Assembly: GCA_021772015.1 (NCBI GenBank)
Contig: JAETNS010000004.1
Location: 124,001 to 188,000 of the forward strand
Length of the DNA stretch: 64,000 nucleotides
Direction: 5' to 3'
Source of the DNA: Prevotellaceae bacterium
Lineage (GTDB): Bacteria > Bacteroidota > Bacteroidia > Bacteroidales > Muribaculaceae
The notes under the pieces were generated by a model, which was not told where the DNA came from, searched no databases, and saw only the letters and a program-made list of their open reading frames with translations. Position 1 is the stretch's first letter. Each line of letters opens with the position of its first letter. The position numbers and the translations under genes were made by a program. This document shows positions 9,488 to 19,574 of the stretch, piece after piece.

Positions 9488-10828
9488 TCAACCGAAAAGA
9501 TTGTTAAGGAAGACTGCAAGTATGGCCACCGGACACACATACCGCAACAGGAATATCACGGAGCGACGTATGAACCGCGACGCGGGGCGAAGCTCACGGT
9601 CGACTGTCGCACGGTCAACGATCCAGCCGACAAATATCGAGACAAGCATGCCTCCCACAGGCAGGAATATGTTGCTGGTCACATAGTCGAATATGTCAAA
9701 AACAGTCATGCCCCACAGGGTAGCACCCGACAACGGGCCGAACGACAGCGCACAGAATATCGCGAAAAATGTCACAATGCCAAGCGTCAAGGCGACAGCC
9801 TTCCCGCGACCGAGATTCCAGTGCTCGACACAGAATGCCACTCCCGTCTCGCTAAGCGAGATGGTCGATGTCAATGAGGCTATGAGAAGCAAAAGGAAGA
9901 ACAAAGCCGCCCATATCCCCCCTCCGGTCATCTGACGGAATATGTCGGGGAGAACCTCGAAGACAAGTTGAGGGCCTGCCGCCGGTTCCATCCCGAATGA
10001 GAAAACCGCAGGGAAGATGATCACTCCGGCCACGATAGCAACCATCGTGTCGAGTCCGGCCATTATCGAGGCACTTTTGACTATTTTGGTCCGGGAGGGG
10101 AAATAACTCCCGTAGACAGTCAGCGTGCCAAGTCCGACAGATAGCGAAAAGAAGGCCTGACCGAGGGCAGAAAGGACTGTCGAGGAATCGACATGACTGA
10201 AATCCGGGCAGAAGAGAAATGACAGCCCTTCTTTGGCTCCGGGAAGAATCAGGGAATTGACGGCCATCATCACGAGCAGGACGAAAAGCAAGGGCATCAT
10301 CCAGTTTGAAACCTTCTCGATCCCTTTCTGCACGCCACGCAAGACTATGACAGTGTTGACAGCGAGGAGAACGACAGTCCAGAAAACACATCGCCAGCCG
10401 GCGGTGAAGCCCATGAACTCCGCATGGCTGTCTCTGACATCAGGAGCAGTCAGATTGCCTGTGACAGACTGGAAAAGATACTCCAGCGTCCAGCCGGCCA
10501 CTACCGCGTAGAATGACAGTATAAGGGTTCCGCTGACAACTCCAAGCATACCGGCAAACCGCCACCAGCGGCCACCTTTCGGAGCAAGCGCAGACATTGC
10601 CCCGAATATATTGCGGCGAGATGATCGCCCCATCAGAAACTCGGCGCATACCACCGGAATTCCTATCAGCAGGACACACAGTATGTTGACGGCGAGGAAT
10701 GCACCTCCCCCATGAGCACCGGCCTCATAAGGGAAACGCCATATATTACCAAGGCCAACGGCAGAACCGACCGTAGCGGCGATCACGCCGAATTTGGTCG
10801 TGAATTTCGGACGATTGTCTTCTTTCAT
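9488..10828 (-). CDS. Sodium-dependent transporter of the NSS/SNF family
   Basis: This 446-residue membrane protein has about eleven hydrophobic helices. The N-terminal signature GSAVGLGNIWRFPYEAGAHG forms the sodium and substrate site of neurotransmitter:sodium symporters (LeuT fold). Bacterial members import amino acids or related compounds with Na+. Length and motif order fit the short 11-helix bacterial subgroup. It is a single gene on the minus strand downstream of guaB, separated by a hairpin terminator. The substrate cannot be predicted. Confidence 0.88.
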   Translation of the reverse strand: MKEDNRPKFTTKFGVIAATVGSAVGLGNIWRFPYEAGAHGGGAFLAVNILCVLLIGIPVVCAEFLMGRSSRRNIFGAMSALAPKGGRWWRFAGMLGVVSGTLILSFYAVVAGWTLEYLFQSVTGNLTAPDVRDSHAEFMGFTAGWRCVFWTVVLLAVNTVIVLRGVQKGIEKVSNWMMPLLFVLLVMMAVNSLILPGAKEGLSFLFCPDFSHVDSSTVLSALGQAFFSLSVGLGTLTVYGSYFPSRTKIVKSASIMAGLDTMVAIVAGVIIFPAVFSFGMEPAAGPQLVFEVLPDIFRQMTGGGIWAALFFLLLLIASLTSTISLSETGVAFCVEHWNLGRGKAVALTLGIVTFFAIFCALSFGPLSGATLWGMTVFDIFDYVTSNIFLPVGGMLVSIFVGWIVDRATVDRELRPASRFIRRSVIFLLRYVCPVAILAVFLNNLFG

Positions 10829-10874
10829 GCATTTAAGTACTCTGGTCGGGATTATAATCCCTGCTCATAAAACA

Positions 10875-10928
10875 AGAAGATGAGGAAAACGCCAACCCAT
10901 GTAGGGCGCGTCATACTCCTCATCTTCT
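10875..10928 (-). terminator. Terminator hairpin downstream of guaB
   Basis: AGAAGATGAGGA pairs perfectly with TCCTCATCTTCT (12 bp). The loop is about 30 bases and contains a small CGCC/GGCG stem. On the minus strand it is followed by TTGTTTTATG. It sits in the 209-base gap between guaB and the transporter gene. A second weaker hairpin (CATTCGG/CCGAATG, about 10978-11024) lies closer to guaB. Confidence 0.6.
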
Positions 10929-11037
10929 CATAAATGTCTTACAACGGGAATTTGTTTTATCCCGCAGTTATTAAGTCATTCGGATTTCTCTTCAGATTTC
11001 CTGTCAGGGAATGCCCGAATGAGATCCGAGATGGCGC

Positions 11038-12588
<1,551 letters not shown>

Positions 12589-12960
12589 TTACCCTTGGCC
12601 CGACTTCCGGCGGTAAGCGGCAAAAACCGTCAATGGCACCAAACCCGCAGACAACCAGAATCCAGGCGACGCGTCCACTCCGTTGAGAGCCAATATCGTT
12701 GACGACAGGGTTATGGCGTAGGGAAATGAGAGGAGATCATCTACGCATTCGCCAAAACTGTCCCCGTCCACGATCTCATGGCGTTTCCCCGACAGAGAGA
12801 TCGCTCTCACCACCAAAGCGGCCAACGCAAGCATCCCCACCGCAAGGGACACATACAACACAATGTCATTCCCAAGCATACCAAGAGTGACGAATGGCAG
12901 CGTGGCCACCAGAATCCTCGCTAACGATACAATGATAGCATCCTTGAGCATCGTATTCAT
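12589..12960 (-). CDS. Small integral membrane protein, unknown function
   Basis: An open frame of up to 145 residues ends at 12589. The probable start is MNTMLKDAII at 12960; an upstream ATG at 13026 would place translation inside the divergent promoter region. There are three or four hydrophobic segments (ILVATLPFVTLGMLG, VLYVSLAVGMLALAALVVRAI, WLSAGLVPLTVFAAY) and a short acidic loop GDSFGECVDDLL. It lies 69 bases from guaB on the same strand and could be read with it. I do not recognise the family. Confidence 0.5.
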   Translation of the reverse strand: MNTMLKDAIIVSLARILVATLPFVTLGMLGNDIVLYVSLAVGMLALAALVVRAISLSGKRHEIVDGDSFGECVDDLLSFPYAITLSSTILALNGVDASPGFWLSAGLVPLTVFAAYRRKSGQG

Positions 12961-13055
12961 GTCATACAGCCGGATAATAAAAAGACGGCTCAACGCAGGA
13001 TTGGCCGGATGTGTATATTTTTGCAAAGGTAATGATTTTTTCCTGAATAAAAAAG

Positions 13056-13087
13056 TTTTTTGTTCACACCGATAATTCGTAACTTTG
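13056..13087 (+). promoter_or_regulatory. Strong Bacteroidetes promoter of the LptF/G gene
   Basis: TTTTTTG (13056-13062) serves as the -33 box and TAACTTTG (13080-13087) as the -7 box, separated by 17 bases. Transcription should start at about 13091-13094, essentially at the ATG at 13092, so the mRNA is probably leaderless. Confidence 0.65.
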
Positions 13088-13091
13088 CGGT

Positions 13092-14930
13092 ATGTTTAGG
13101 ATAAAGCGTCTATACCTGTATATGTTGCGGAGCTATGTGCCTCTGCTGCTGATGACGTTTTTCATCTGCCTGTTTATCGTCCTGATGCAATTCCTCTGGC
13201 GTTACATCGACGATCTCGTAGGAAAGGGGCTGACTATCGATGTGATCGGTGAGCTGTTTTTCTATGCTGCCTTGACGATGGTCCCGATGGCACTCCCGCT
13301 GGCCATATTGCTGGCTTCATTGATGATATTCGGCAACCTGGGGGAAAAATTCGAGTTGACAGCCATGAAAGCCTCCGGCATATCGCTGTTGAAAGTCATG
13401 AGCCCGCTGATCATCCTGATTTCATTTGTGGCTGTCGGAGCGTTCTTTTTCCAGAACAACGTCTTGCCTATAGCCCAGACCAAGATGTGGACTCTCCTCT
13501 ACTCCATGCGTCAGAAGTCGCCGGAACTGGAGATTCCCGAAGGGGTATTCTATTCCCAGATTCCCGGTTACAACTTTTATGTGGAGAGCAAGGACCGGGA
13601 AAGGGGGACACTCTACAATATGATGATCTATGATGTCTCGCGAGGGTTTGACAACGCGCGGGTCATCCTGGCCGATTCAGGCCATCTGAAATCGGCAGAC
13701 GACAAGATCCATCTCTTCCTGCAGCTCCACAACGGGGAGCAGTTCGAGAACCTGCGCGAGAGTTCGGGCAATGTAAACCAAGGCAACCAGCCGTATCGCC
13801 GCGAACAGTTCGACACAAAAGAGATACTGCTCGCTTTCGACGCCAACTTCAACCGCATGGATGAATCGGGGATGAGAAACCAGTATGTCGGGAAGAACAT
13901 GAGCGAATTGCAGGCCACCATAGATTCCGTCGGGCAGCGTGTCGACTCCATCGGGAGCATCTACGCCCGTGACATCAGCCATTCCACATATGTCAGGGTT
14001 TCGGAGTATGTCGAGGAGAAACGTGGCGACACGATTGTCAGCATGCGTCGACCGGAAGTCGCGATGGCCACCCCGATCGATATCGACTCCCTGTTCTACA
14101 AAGAAAATCCATCCAAAACCCGCTCCTATCTCACGATGGCCACCAACCGCGCCAGCAGTATCCGACAGGAATATGAGTTCAAGAGCTACGTAATGGATGA
14201 GGACCGCACGACAATACGTCGTCACGGAATAGAGATGCACAAGAAGTTCACACTTTCTTTCGCCTGTCTCGTGTTCTTCTTCATCGGCGCGCCTTTGGGA
14301 GCGATCATCCGCAAAGGAGGAATCGGAACCCCACTGGTGATCTCGGTATTTCTATTCATATTCTACTATATAATAGACAACACCGGCTACAAATTCGCCC
14401 GTGACGGAGTGTTGCCCGTCTGGGAAGGGATCTGGTTAAGTTCATTCGTATTGCTGCCATTAGGGGTCTTCCTGACATACAAGGCCATGCGCGACTCGGC
14501 TGTGCTCAACATAGATGCGTACAAGAATTTCTTCCGCAGACTGCGTGGCAAGCAGCAGCGCGAACTGGAGGTCAAGGAATATGCCATGGAGGATGTCACT
14601 CCCCGCGAAGCTCTGGAACGTCTGGAACCATTGCTTGCGGATTGCAGACAACTTACAGAGATGTGGAAGTCGCTTCCGGCATGGAAACGTCTGCCCTATC
14701 GCCTGACTCTGCGCCACAAGGGCTTTGACCGGCTACAGGCACGGATGAACGAGACCATTGATTTCCTGTCAAATTCCAAGAATCCAAAGGCAATACGTCT
14801 CCTCAACAGCTATCCCTACAAAGTAAGTCCCCGCAATCTGGCGCAAGTAGCCCAGACAACCAACGATCTCGCCGATCTTTGCCGGGAGATCATCGGGGAG
14901 CAACCCAAAGATAACCATCCGGGCGACTAA
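13092..14930 (+). CDS. LptF/LptG (YjgP/YjgQ) family lipopolysaccharide transport permease
   Basis: This 612-residue protein is a Bacteroidetes member of the YjgP/YjgQ family. These permeases form the inner membrane LptB2FG complex that extracts LPS for transport to the outer membrane. It has three N-terminal helices (about residues 12-120), a large periplasmic beta-rich domain with an insertion (about 130-390), and three C-terminal helices (FACLVFFFIGAPLGAIIRKGG onward). The C-terminal cytoplasmic tail of about 120 residues is long for the family. MFRIKRLYLYML at 13092 is the start typical of Bacteroidales homologues. No Shine-Dalgarno sequence precedes it, consistent with a leaderless message. 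Confidence 0.85.
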   Translation: MFRIKRLYLYMLRSYVPLLLMTFFICLFIVLMQFLWRYIDDLVGKGLTIDVIGELFFYAALTMVPMALPLAILLASLMIFGNLGEKFELTAMKASGISLLKVMSPLIILISFVAVGAFFFQNNVLPIAQTKMWTLLYSMRQKSPELEIPEGVFYSQIPGYNFYVESKDRERGTLYNMMIYDVSRGFDNARVILADSGHLKSADDKIHLFLQLHNGEQFENLRESSGNVNQGNQPYRREQFDTKEILLAFDANFNRMDESGMRNQYVGKNMSELQATIDSVGQRVDSIGSIYARDISHSTYVRVSEYVEEKRGDTIVSMRRPEVAMATPIDIDSLFYKENPSKTRSYLTMATNRASSIRQEYEFKSYVMDEDRTTIRRHGIEMHKKFTLSFACLVFFFIGAPLGAIIRKGGIGTPLVISVFLFIFYYIIDNTGYKFARDGVLPVWEGIWLSSFVLLPLGVFLTYKAMRDSAVLNIDAYKNFFRRLRGKQQRELEVKEYAMEDVTPREALERLEPLLADCRQLTEMWKSLPAWKRLPYRLTLRHKGFDRLQARMNETIDFLSNSKNPKAIRLLNSYPYKVSPRNLAQVAQTTNDLADLCREIIGEQPKDNHPGD

Positions 14931-14969
14931 CCGCCACCACCCAATATCAACCACAACCCACAAACCACG

Positions 14970-16190
14970 ATGAACGCTGATAAAATCAAGCTTGATACGA
15001 TCGAAGATGCCCTGCGCGATTTCAAGGAGGGCAAGATGATAATAGTGGTCGATGACGAAGACCGCGAGAATGAAGGAGACCTCATTGTCGCCGCCGAGAA
15101 GATAACCCCGGAGCAAGTCAATTTCATGCTCAAGAACGCCCGGGGGGTACTATGCGCCCCACTGACGATCTCTCGCTGCAAAGAGCTGGGACTTGAGCCG
15201 CAGACAACCGACAACACTTCAGTACTGGGAACACCCTTCACCATCACAGTCGACAAACTCGACGGATGCTCGACGGGGGTATCGATCCATGACCGATGTG
15301 CCACCATCCGCGCCCTGGCTGATCCTGCCTCCAAGCCCGAGACATTCGGTCGCCCCGGCCATATCAACCCATTATATGCCCAGGATGCCGGAGTATTGCG
15401 TCGCAGCGGACACACAGAAGCCGCCGTGGATCTCGCCCGGATTGCCGGACTGCAACCTGCAGCCGCCCTGATGGAGATAATGAGCGATGACGGCTCAATG
15501 GCACGTCTGCCGGAACTGCGCCGACGTGCTGACGAATGGGGACTGAAGCTGATCTCCATACGCGACCTGATCGCTTACCGCCTGCGTCAGGAATCACTCG
15601 TCGAGAAAGGGGAAGAAGTCAATCTGCCTACCGCCTACGGCAATTTCCGCCTAATCCCTTTCCGCCAGAAAAGCAACGGACTGGAGCATATCGCCATAAT
15701 CAAGGGAGATGTCAACACTGATGAACCTGTTCTTGTCCGCGTCCACTCCTCCTGCGCCACCGGCGACATTTTCGGATCACTGCGGTGTGACTGCGGAGAA
15801 CAGCTCCATCAAGCCCTGCGGATGATCGACGAGGAAGGCCGGGGAGCCGTAATCTACCTACTCCAGGAAGGTCGAGGAATCGGACTTATGGACAAGATCA
15901 GAGCCTACAAACTCCAAGAACAGGGTATGGATACCGTAGATGCCAACCTCCATCTTGGTCATAAAGCCGACGAACGCGACTACGGTGTTGGAGCCCAGAT
16001 CCTCCACGAACTCGGAATAAAGAAAATGCGCCTGATATCAAACAACCCGGTGAAGCGCGTCGGACTGGAAGGCTACGGTCTGGAGGTGGTGGAGAATGTG
16101 CCGATCGAGATCGCTCCCAATGACTACGACCGTTTCTATCTGTCAACAAAAAAACACCGCATGGACCACACTCTCCACAACGTGGAGTGA
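14970..16190 (+). CDS. ribBA: Bifunctional 3,4-dihydroxy-2-butanone-4-phosphate synthase / GTP cyclohydrolase II
   Basis: This 406-residue riboflavin biosynthesis enzyme has two domains. RibB (about residues 1-205) shows [11 protein letters not shown] and [21 protein letters not shown] and makes the four-carbon unit from ribulose 5-phosphate. RibA (about 206-400) shows the zinc-binding Cys set [18 protein letters not shown] and the loop [15 protein letters not shown], and opens the GTP imidazole ring. Both active sites look intact. It follows the LptF/G gene by 39 bases and is probably co-transcribed. No FMN riboswitch is seen upstream. Confidence 0.96.
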   Translation: MNADKIKLDTIEDALRDFKEGKMIIVVDDEDRENEGDLIVAAEKITPEQVNFMLKNARGVLCAPLTISRCKELGLEPQTTDNTSVLGTPFTITVDKLDGCSTGVSIHDRCATIRALADPASKPETFGRPGHINPLYAQDAGVLRRSGHTEAAVDLARIAGLQPAAALMEIMSDDGSMARLPELRRRADEWGLKLISIRDLIAYRLRQESLVEKGEEVNLPTAYGNFRLIPFRQKSNGLEHIAIIKGDVNTDEPVLVRVHSSCATGDIFGSLRCDCGEQLHQALRMIDEEGRGAVIYLLQEGRGIGLMDKIRAYKLQEQGMDTVDANLHLGHKADERDYGVGAQILHELGIKKMRLISNNPVKRVGLEGYGLEVVENVPIEIAPNDYDRFYLSTKKHRMDHTLHNVE

Positions 16191-16208
16191 CCTCACTTTC
16201 CATTAACA

Positions 16209-16254
16209 GTAAGAGATCGACTTTATTTTTGTCTCAATAAAGTCAATCTCTTAC
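16209..16254. repeat. Inverted repeat (first of two tandem hairpins after ribBA)
   Basis: GTAAGAGATCGACTTTA pairs with TAAAGTCAATCTCTTAC (16 of 17 pairs) around a 12-base loop. There is no T-run after it on either strand, so it may act as an RNA stabiliser or weak terminator rather than a classical terminator. Confidence 0.5.
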
Positions 16255-16285
16255 TTGGTGAAAAAGATATTTTGGTTAAAAATCA

Positions 16286-16331
16286 CAATGCTCTCCGACA
16301 TCCCTGTTCCAATCGATGTCGGAGAGCATTG
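16286..16331. terminator. Bidirectional terminator between ribBA and the capsule operon
   Basis: CAATGCTCTCCGACATC pairs perfectly (17 bp) with GATGTCGGAGAGCATTG across a 12-base loop. T-rich sequence follows on both strands (TTTTCTTTA on plus, TGATTTTTAACC on minus). It marks the 3' boundary of the 33 kb capsule operon and of the ribBA unit. Confidence 0.85.
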
Positions 16332-16416
16332 TTTTCTTTATTAGCCGCTTGTGACCCGTTACAAAAGACTCGCCTCTCACATAGCCGGGGTACACTGACA
16401 GGTAAGAAGGCTGGAA

Positions 16417-17172
16417 TCAGACGTTTGCAATGAATCTGTCACTGTTCTTCCGCTGATATTCATTCCAGAGCAATCCGGGAAGTGTGGCCATAATCCAGGA
16501 ACACCGTTTGATTTGCTTGCGGGGTTCCATGATCAATCGATGTATGAACTCCAAATGATGTGCGACCATCCAGTCGGGGGCGCGCTTGACATCTTCCCCG
16601 CTGAAGAACTTGAACGCGGCTCCCACAGCAATCATCACTCCTTTTTTCAAATGCGGAAGCAAATTGTGCATGAATATCTCCTGTTTGGGAGCGCCGAGAG
16701 CTATCCAGATTATGTCGGCCCCATCTTTCTCTATCATGTCTGCTATAGCCGGATAGTCAAAATCCGAGACCCCAAGGAATGGGAGTTCATAGAACAACAT
16801 CCCCTCCACCTCCGGATTAAGGACAGCCAAGTGCTTCTTCAAACCATCAAGGACCTTTTGTGACGCGCCGAGAAAGGCCATTCTGTAACGGCTTTCAGAG
16901 ACAACATCTTTGAAGATCTGGCTGCCGCAGTATTGTTGATAGCAATCGCCATGTATCCATTTTATATACAATGGCACATAACTGCTGTCACATAACGAGA
17001 ACATTGCGTCGTCCAACACTTCTCGGTAATATGGGCTGCGATTGGCGATATTGAGGATCACCCCATCTGCAACGCAAACATATCCCTTCTCCCGATTCCT
17101 TATGCACGTGTTTATCCGATCATGAACCACCTGCCGGTCGAATTCATAATTAATGTTGAAAAATCGTTTCAC
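16417..17172 (-). CDS. WecG/TagA/CpsF family glycosyltransferase
   Basis: This 251-residue GT26-family enzyme typically transfers ManNAc or a related sugar onto an undecaprenyl-pyrophosphoryl sugar as an early step in polysaccharide assembly. Visible signatures are VCVADGVILNIANRSPYYREV, RMAFLGASQKVLDGLKKHL and DIIWIALGAPKQEIFMHN, then GVGAAF-like VAVGAAFKFFSGEDVKRAPDW split across the C-terminal half. Length is normal. It is the last gene of the capsule operon, 31 bases after a GT4 gene, although it probably acts second, after the WecA-type enzyme at the other end. The acceptor is inferred. Confidence 0.85.
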   Translation of the reverse strand: MKRFFNINYEFDRQVVHDRINTCIRNREKGYVCVADGVILNIANRSPYYREVLDDAMFSLCDSSYVPLYIKWIHGDCYQQYCGSQIFKDVVSESRYRMAFLGASQKVLDGLKKHLAVLNPEVEGMLFYELPFLGVSDFDYPAIADMIEKDGADIIWIALGAPKQEIFMHNLLPHLKKGVMIAVGAAFKFFSGEDVKRAPDWMVAHHLEFIHRLIMEPRKQIKRCSWIMATLPGLLWNEYQRKNSDRFIANV

Positions 17173-17202
17173 AAATGTTTCAAGTATTGAATAGTTTAGA
17201 CT

Positions 17203-18384
17203 TTAGTTTGGAACACGATGATCTCCATCGGCAATCAACCGTTCGAGAAGTGACTGCCATTCCTTCGCGATGACATTAGTCGAATATTTGGAGATTATAT
17301 TCTTACAGGCATTCTCCCCCAGCCTCATGGCCAGAGAGGGGTTATGCCAGAGATCCCTTACATGCTGATCAAGCCGTTCGATATTTTCCGGGGGGAAAAG
17401 CAGTCCCCTCGCTGCGCCACTATCGCCGACAATCTCGCTGAAGCCACCATGATCGGGAGCCACCATCGTCTTGGAGCATGATGCTGCTTCAAGGATTGTC
17501 ATCGGGAATCCCTCATACCACCTCGATGCCATGACAAAGAACCGGGCATGCTCATAAAAATCCTTTAGCGATTGACCGGAAAGATATCCTACAAGTTTTA
17601 CATTGTCAGGCAAATCATTCACCAATCCCGTGTCTCTGACAGAACCAGCCAACCGAAACGGAATCCCGGGATTCCGGCGTGCCACCTCAAGAATAAGGTC
17701 AATCCCCTTCTCCCTGCTAAGTCTGCCGCAGTAAGCCACATAATCCCCGGGAGTCGCCACAGACAGTCTCTCTACATCAATGCAGTTTGGGATCACCGAT
17801 ATCTTCTCACGCAGGAATCCGGCTTGAATCATTTTTTTTCTTTGGAAATCTGTGATACAAGCGAAATGGCTCACACATTCCCTGTAATAATTTCCCCGAC
17901 GAGCCACGGCATTGCGGGCGGCATAACCTATTGACTTCAGAATGGAGTGCTCACAGTTATGACGTACGCATCCCCATTCATTCCCTCTCTCAAGACAATC
18001 CTCACATGGCGCGTCGTCACGCATGAAAAGCCCCGTAGGACACATCAGACGGAAATTGTGAACTGTCATCACAACCGGCACACCCGCTTTCCGGCACTCC
18101 ACCAGAGCCGCAGGCGATATAAAGGGATATAAGTTATGAACATTCACGACATCCGGTCTATCCCTACGAAGCGACTCTCGCATCGCTTTCACTCCAGAAG
18201 GGCAATAAACACCGGAGACAAAGCCACGGATCTTTCCGGCCAGGTTCTCGCGAGCTGCAGCCGTCGTCATCCTCAATTGGGCGACATCGTGGCCGAGGCC
18301 ATGAAACATCGAATCCATTTTGTCGACTACCGCTTCCTCCCCGGAGTATTTACCGTAATCGTTATGGACCAACAGGATTTTCAT
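17203..18384 (-). CDS. Family 4 glycosyltransferase
   Basis: This 393-residue GT-B enzyme has an N-terminal acceptor domain starting MKILLVHNDYGKYSGEE. The C-terminal nucleotide-sugar domain includes CGRLSREKGIDLILEVARR and the E-x7-E catalytic motif in ASRWYEGFPMTILEAAS. A cysteine-rich insertion (about residues 118-145, with CEDCLERGNEWGC) is typical of a subset of GT4 enzymes and may bind metal. It lies downstream of an 11-bp triple direct repeat. Sugar specificity is unknown. Confidence 0.88.
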   Translation of the reverse strand: MKILLVHNDYGKYSGEEAVVDKMDSMFHGLGHDVAQLRMTTAAARENLAGKIRGFVSGVYCPSGVKAMRESLRRDRPDVVNVHNLYPFISPAALVECRKAGVPVVMTVHNFRLMCPTGLFMRDDAPCEDCLERGNEWGCVRHNCEHSILKSIGYAARNAVARRGNYYRECVSHFACITDFQRKKMIQAGFLREKISVIPNCIDVERLSVATPGDYVAYCGRLSREKGIDLILEVARRNPGIPFRLAGSVRDTGLVNDLPDNVKLVGYLSGQSLKDFYEHARFFVMASRWYEGFPMTILEAASCSKTMVAPDHGGFSEIVGDSGAARGLLFPPENIERLDQHVRDLWHNPSLAMRLGENACKNIISKYSTNVIAKEWQSLLERLIADGDHRVPN

Positions 18385-18396
18385 ATTAATTACATC

Positions 18397-18429
18397 TTAG
18401 AGTCAAATTAGAGTCAGATCAGAGTCAGA
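18397..18429 (-). repeat. Three tandem 11-bp direct repeats
   Basis: The units TTAGAGTCAAA, TTAGAGTCAGA and TCAGAGTCAGA are exactly 11 bases apart, about one DNA helical turn. They fill the gap between the stop of the acyltransferase and the start of the GT4 gene at 18384. They could be a protein-binding array or simple slippage. Confidence 0.6.
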
Positions 18430-18441
18430 GATGCGTATCAT

Positions 18442-19486
18442 TCATGAGTACTTTCTCAGTGGAGTGAGGGAAAACAACAAGCGTTTGACAAGCGCGAGAG
18501 CGAACGAGCCGAAGAGTACAGCTGGAACGATAATGAAGAAAAACAATCCAAACGAGGATTGGTCGACATAATACCGTCCAATGAACCAAGTGTATATAAT
18601 AGAATCGAATATCCAACAGCATAGATATATGTCGAGAGACAACAACGAAAGCCAATATACCGCCTTACAGACCCATCCAACCCGGCATTCCATATCATAT
18701 AAGACAAGAAACACAAGTACAGCAGAGACAGCTCCGAAAAGGCCGAACGTGTCTCCCAATATGAAAATCATGTCATTCCCCGGTTTGACCATCATTGTGA
18801 ATACAGGCGAAATCAGCCCTATGGCCAGAATCCAGCCAACAGCCATGATTTTGTTTATTCTGGGAGCGTACTCTCTAATATATGCCCCCAAATAAAAATA
18901 AGTCAGGGGAAAACACTCCATCCAATAATCGGGAAAGAGATGTAACCCAAAACGATTAGTCACTTTGGGAAGGAATGTCAAAAATGCCAAGGACGCAATT
19001 AAGAGACGTTTATGATTTTTTGATTCCAAGCCTTTATAAAGGATGTTAAGAAACGGTATTAAAAGGAAAAGTCCTATCCACATCTCAACATACCATCCAT
19101 AAGGTATGGCATCAAAACTGAGTATTTTCCCGACAGCTTCTGATAAGCCCAGATCATAGCCGAGATAATATCTCATATGTATGAGTGATAATATTGCGAA
19201 AAACAGATAAGCGATCAAAACCCTAAAGATACCCGAATAATACTTTCTCGATATAGTCTTATTCAAATTAAGATATCCCGTCAACATGATGAATAATGGG
19301 ACTCCGACTTCAAGGAGAGACATCGCAATGGCTTGCAGCACCATAGAAATGCCCGAAACGGGATAGGACAAGAAAGGGGTATGCAGCGAGAAAAAGTGAC
19401 CGCCTATCACCCCAAAGATAGCAAACGCCCTGATAAGATCGAGCCCAAATGAACGAGAATACGAGGAGCTTTTACCCCCCCCCCAT
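18442..19486 (-). CDS. Acyltransferase family 3 membrane protein, out of frame at an N-terminal G10 tract (phase OFF)
   Basis: This is an acyltransferase-3 (OafA/YrhL-like) protein that would acylate, usually O-acetylate, the polysaccharide. About ten membrane helices follow. The natural start is ATG at 19484-19486, preceded by AGGGAATTAAAA. The ATG runs into ten G (475-484 of the 19 kb block), so it reads Met-Gly-Gly-Gly-stop. With nine G it would read MGGGKSSSYSRSFGLDLIRA and continue in frame through FGVIGGHFFSLH to the stop at 18442, restoring the conserved N-terminal histidine region. From position 19410 an internal GTG opens a 322-residue frame, but that product would lack the first helix. 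I read this as a switchable gene caught OFF; homopolymer sequencing error is the alternative. Confidence 0.75.
19475..19484 (-). repeat. Poly-G tract (10 G on the sense strand) directly after the acyltransferase start codon
   Basis: Ten C on the plus strand, ten G in the sense direction, overlapping the ATG and followed by TAAAAG. Ten G gives an immediate stop; nine or twelve restores the frame. Confidence 0.85.
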
Positions 19487-19522
19487 TTTTAATTCCCTAA
19501 TTTTCAACACATTATCTTGCAT

Positions 19523-19557
19523 GTAAGTAACTGCTCAAATTTGTTTTACATTAACTG
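19523..19557 (-). repeat. Repeated 35-bp leader sequence, copy A
   Basis: 30 of 35 bases match copy B at 28942-28976. On the minus strand it reads CAGTTAAT...CAGTTACTTAC with CAAATTTG between, one base from the TAnnTTTG -7 consensus. It lies 37 bases upstream of the phase-variable acyltransferase start. Confidence 0.6.
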
Positions 19558-19574
19558 ATCAACCTTAGAGGGTG

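Noticed and set aside
10937-10960. Short CGGGA/TCCCG inverted repeat downstream of guaB
   Set aside because: Five base pairs only; a much stronger hairpin next to it explains termination.
19488-19574. Considered a small missed gene between the two acyltransferase genes
   Set aside because: The space is filled by the repeated leader and the ribosome binding region; no open frame of useful length.
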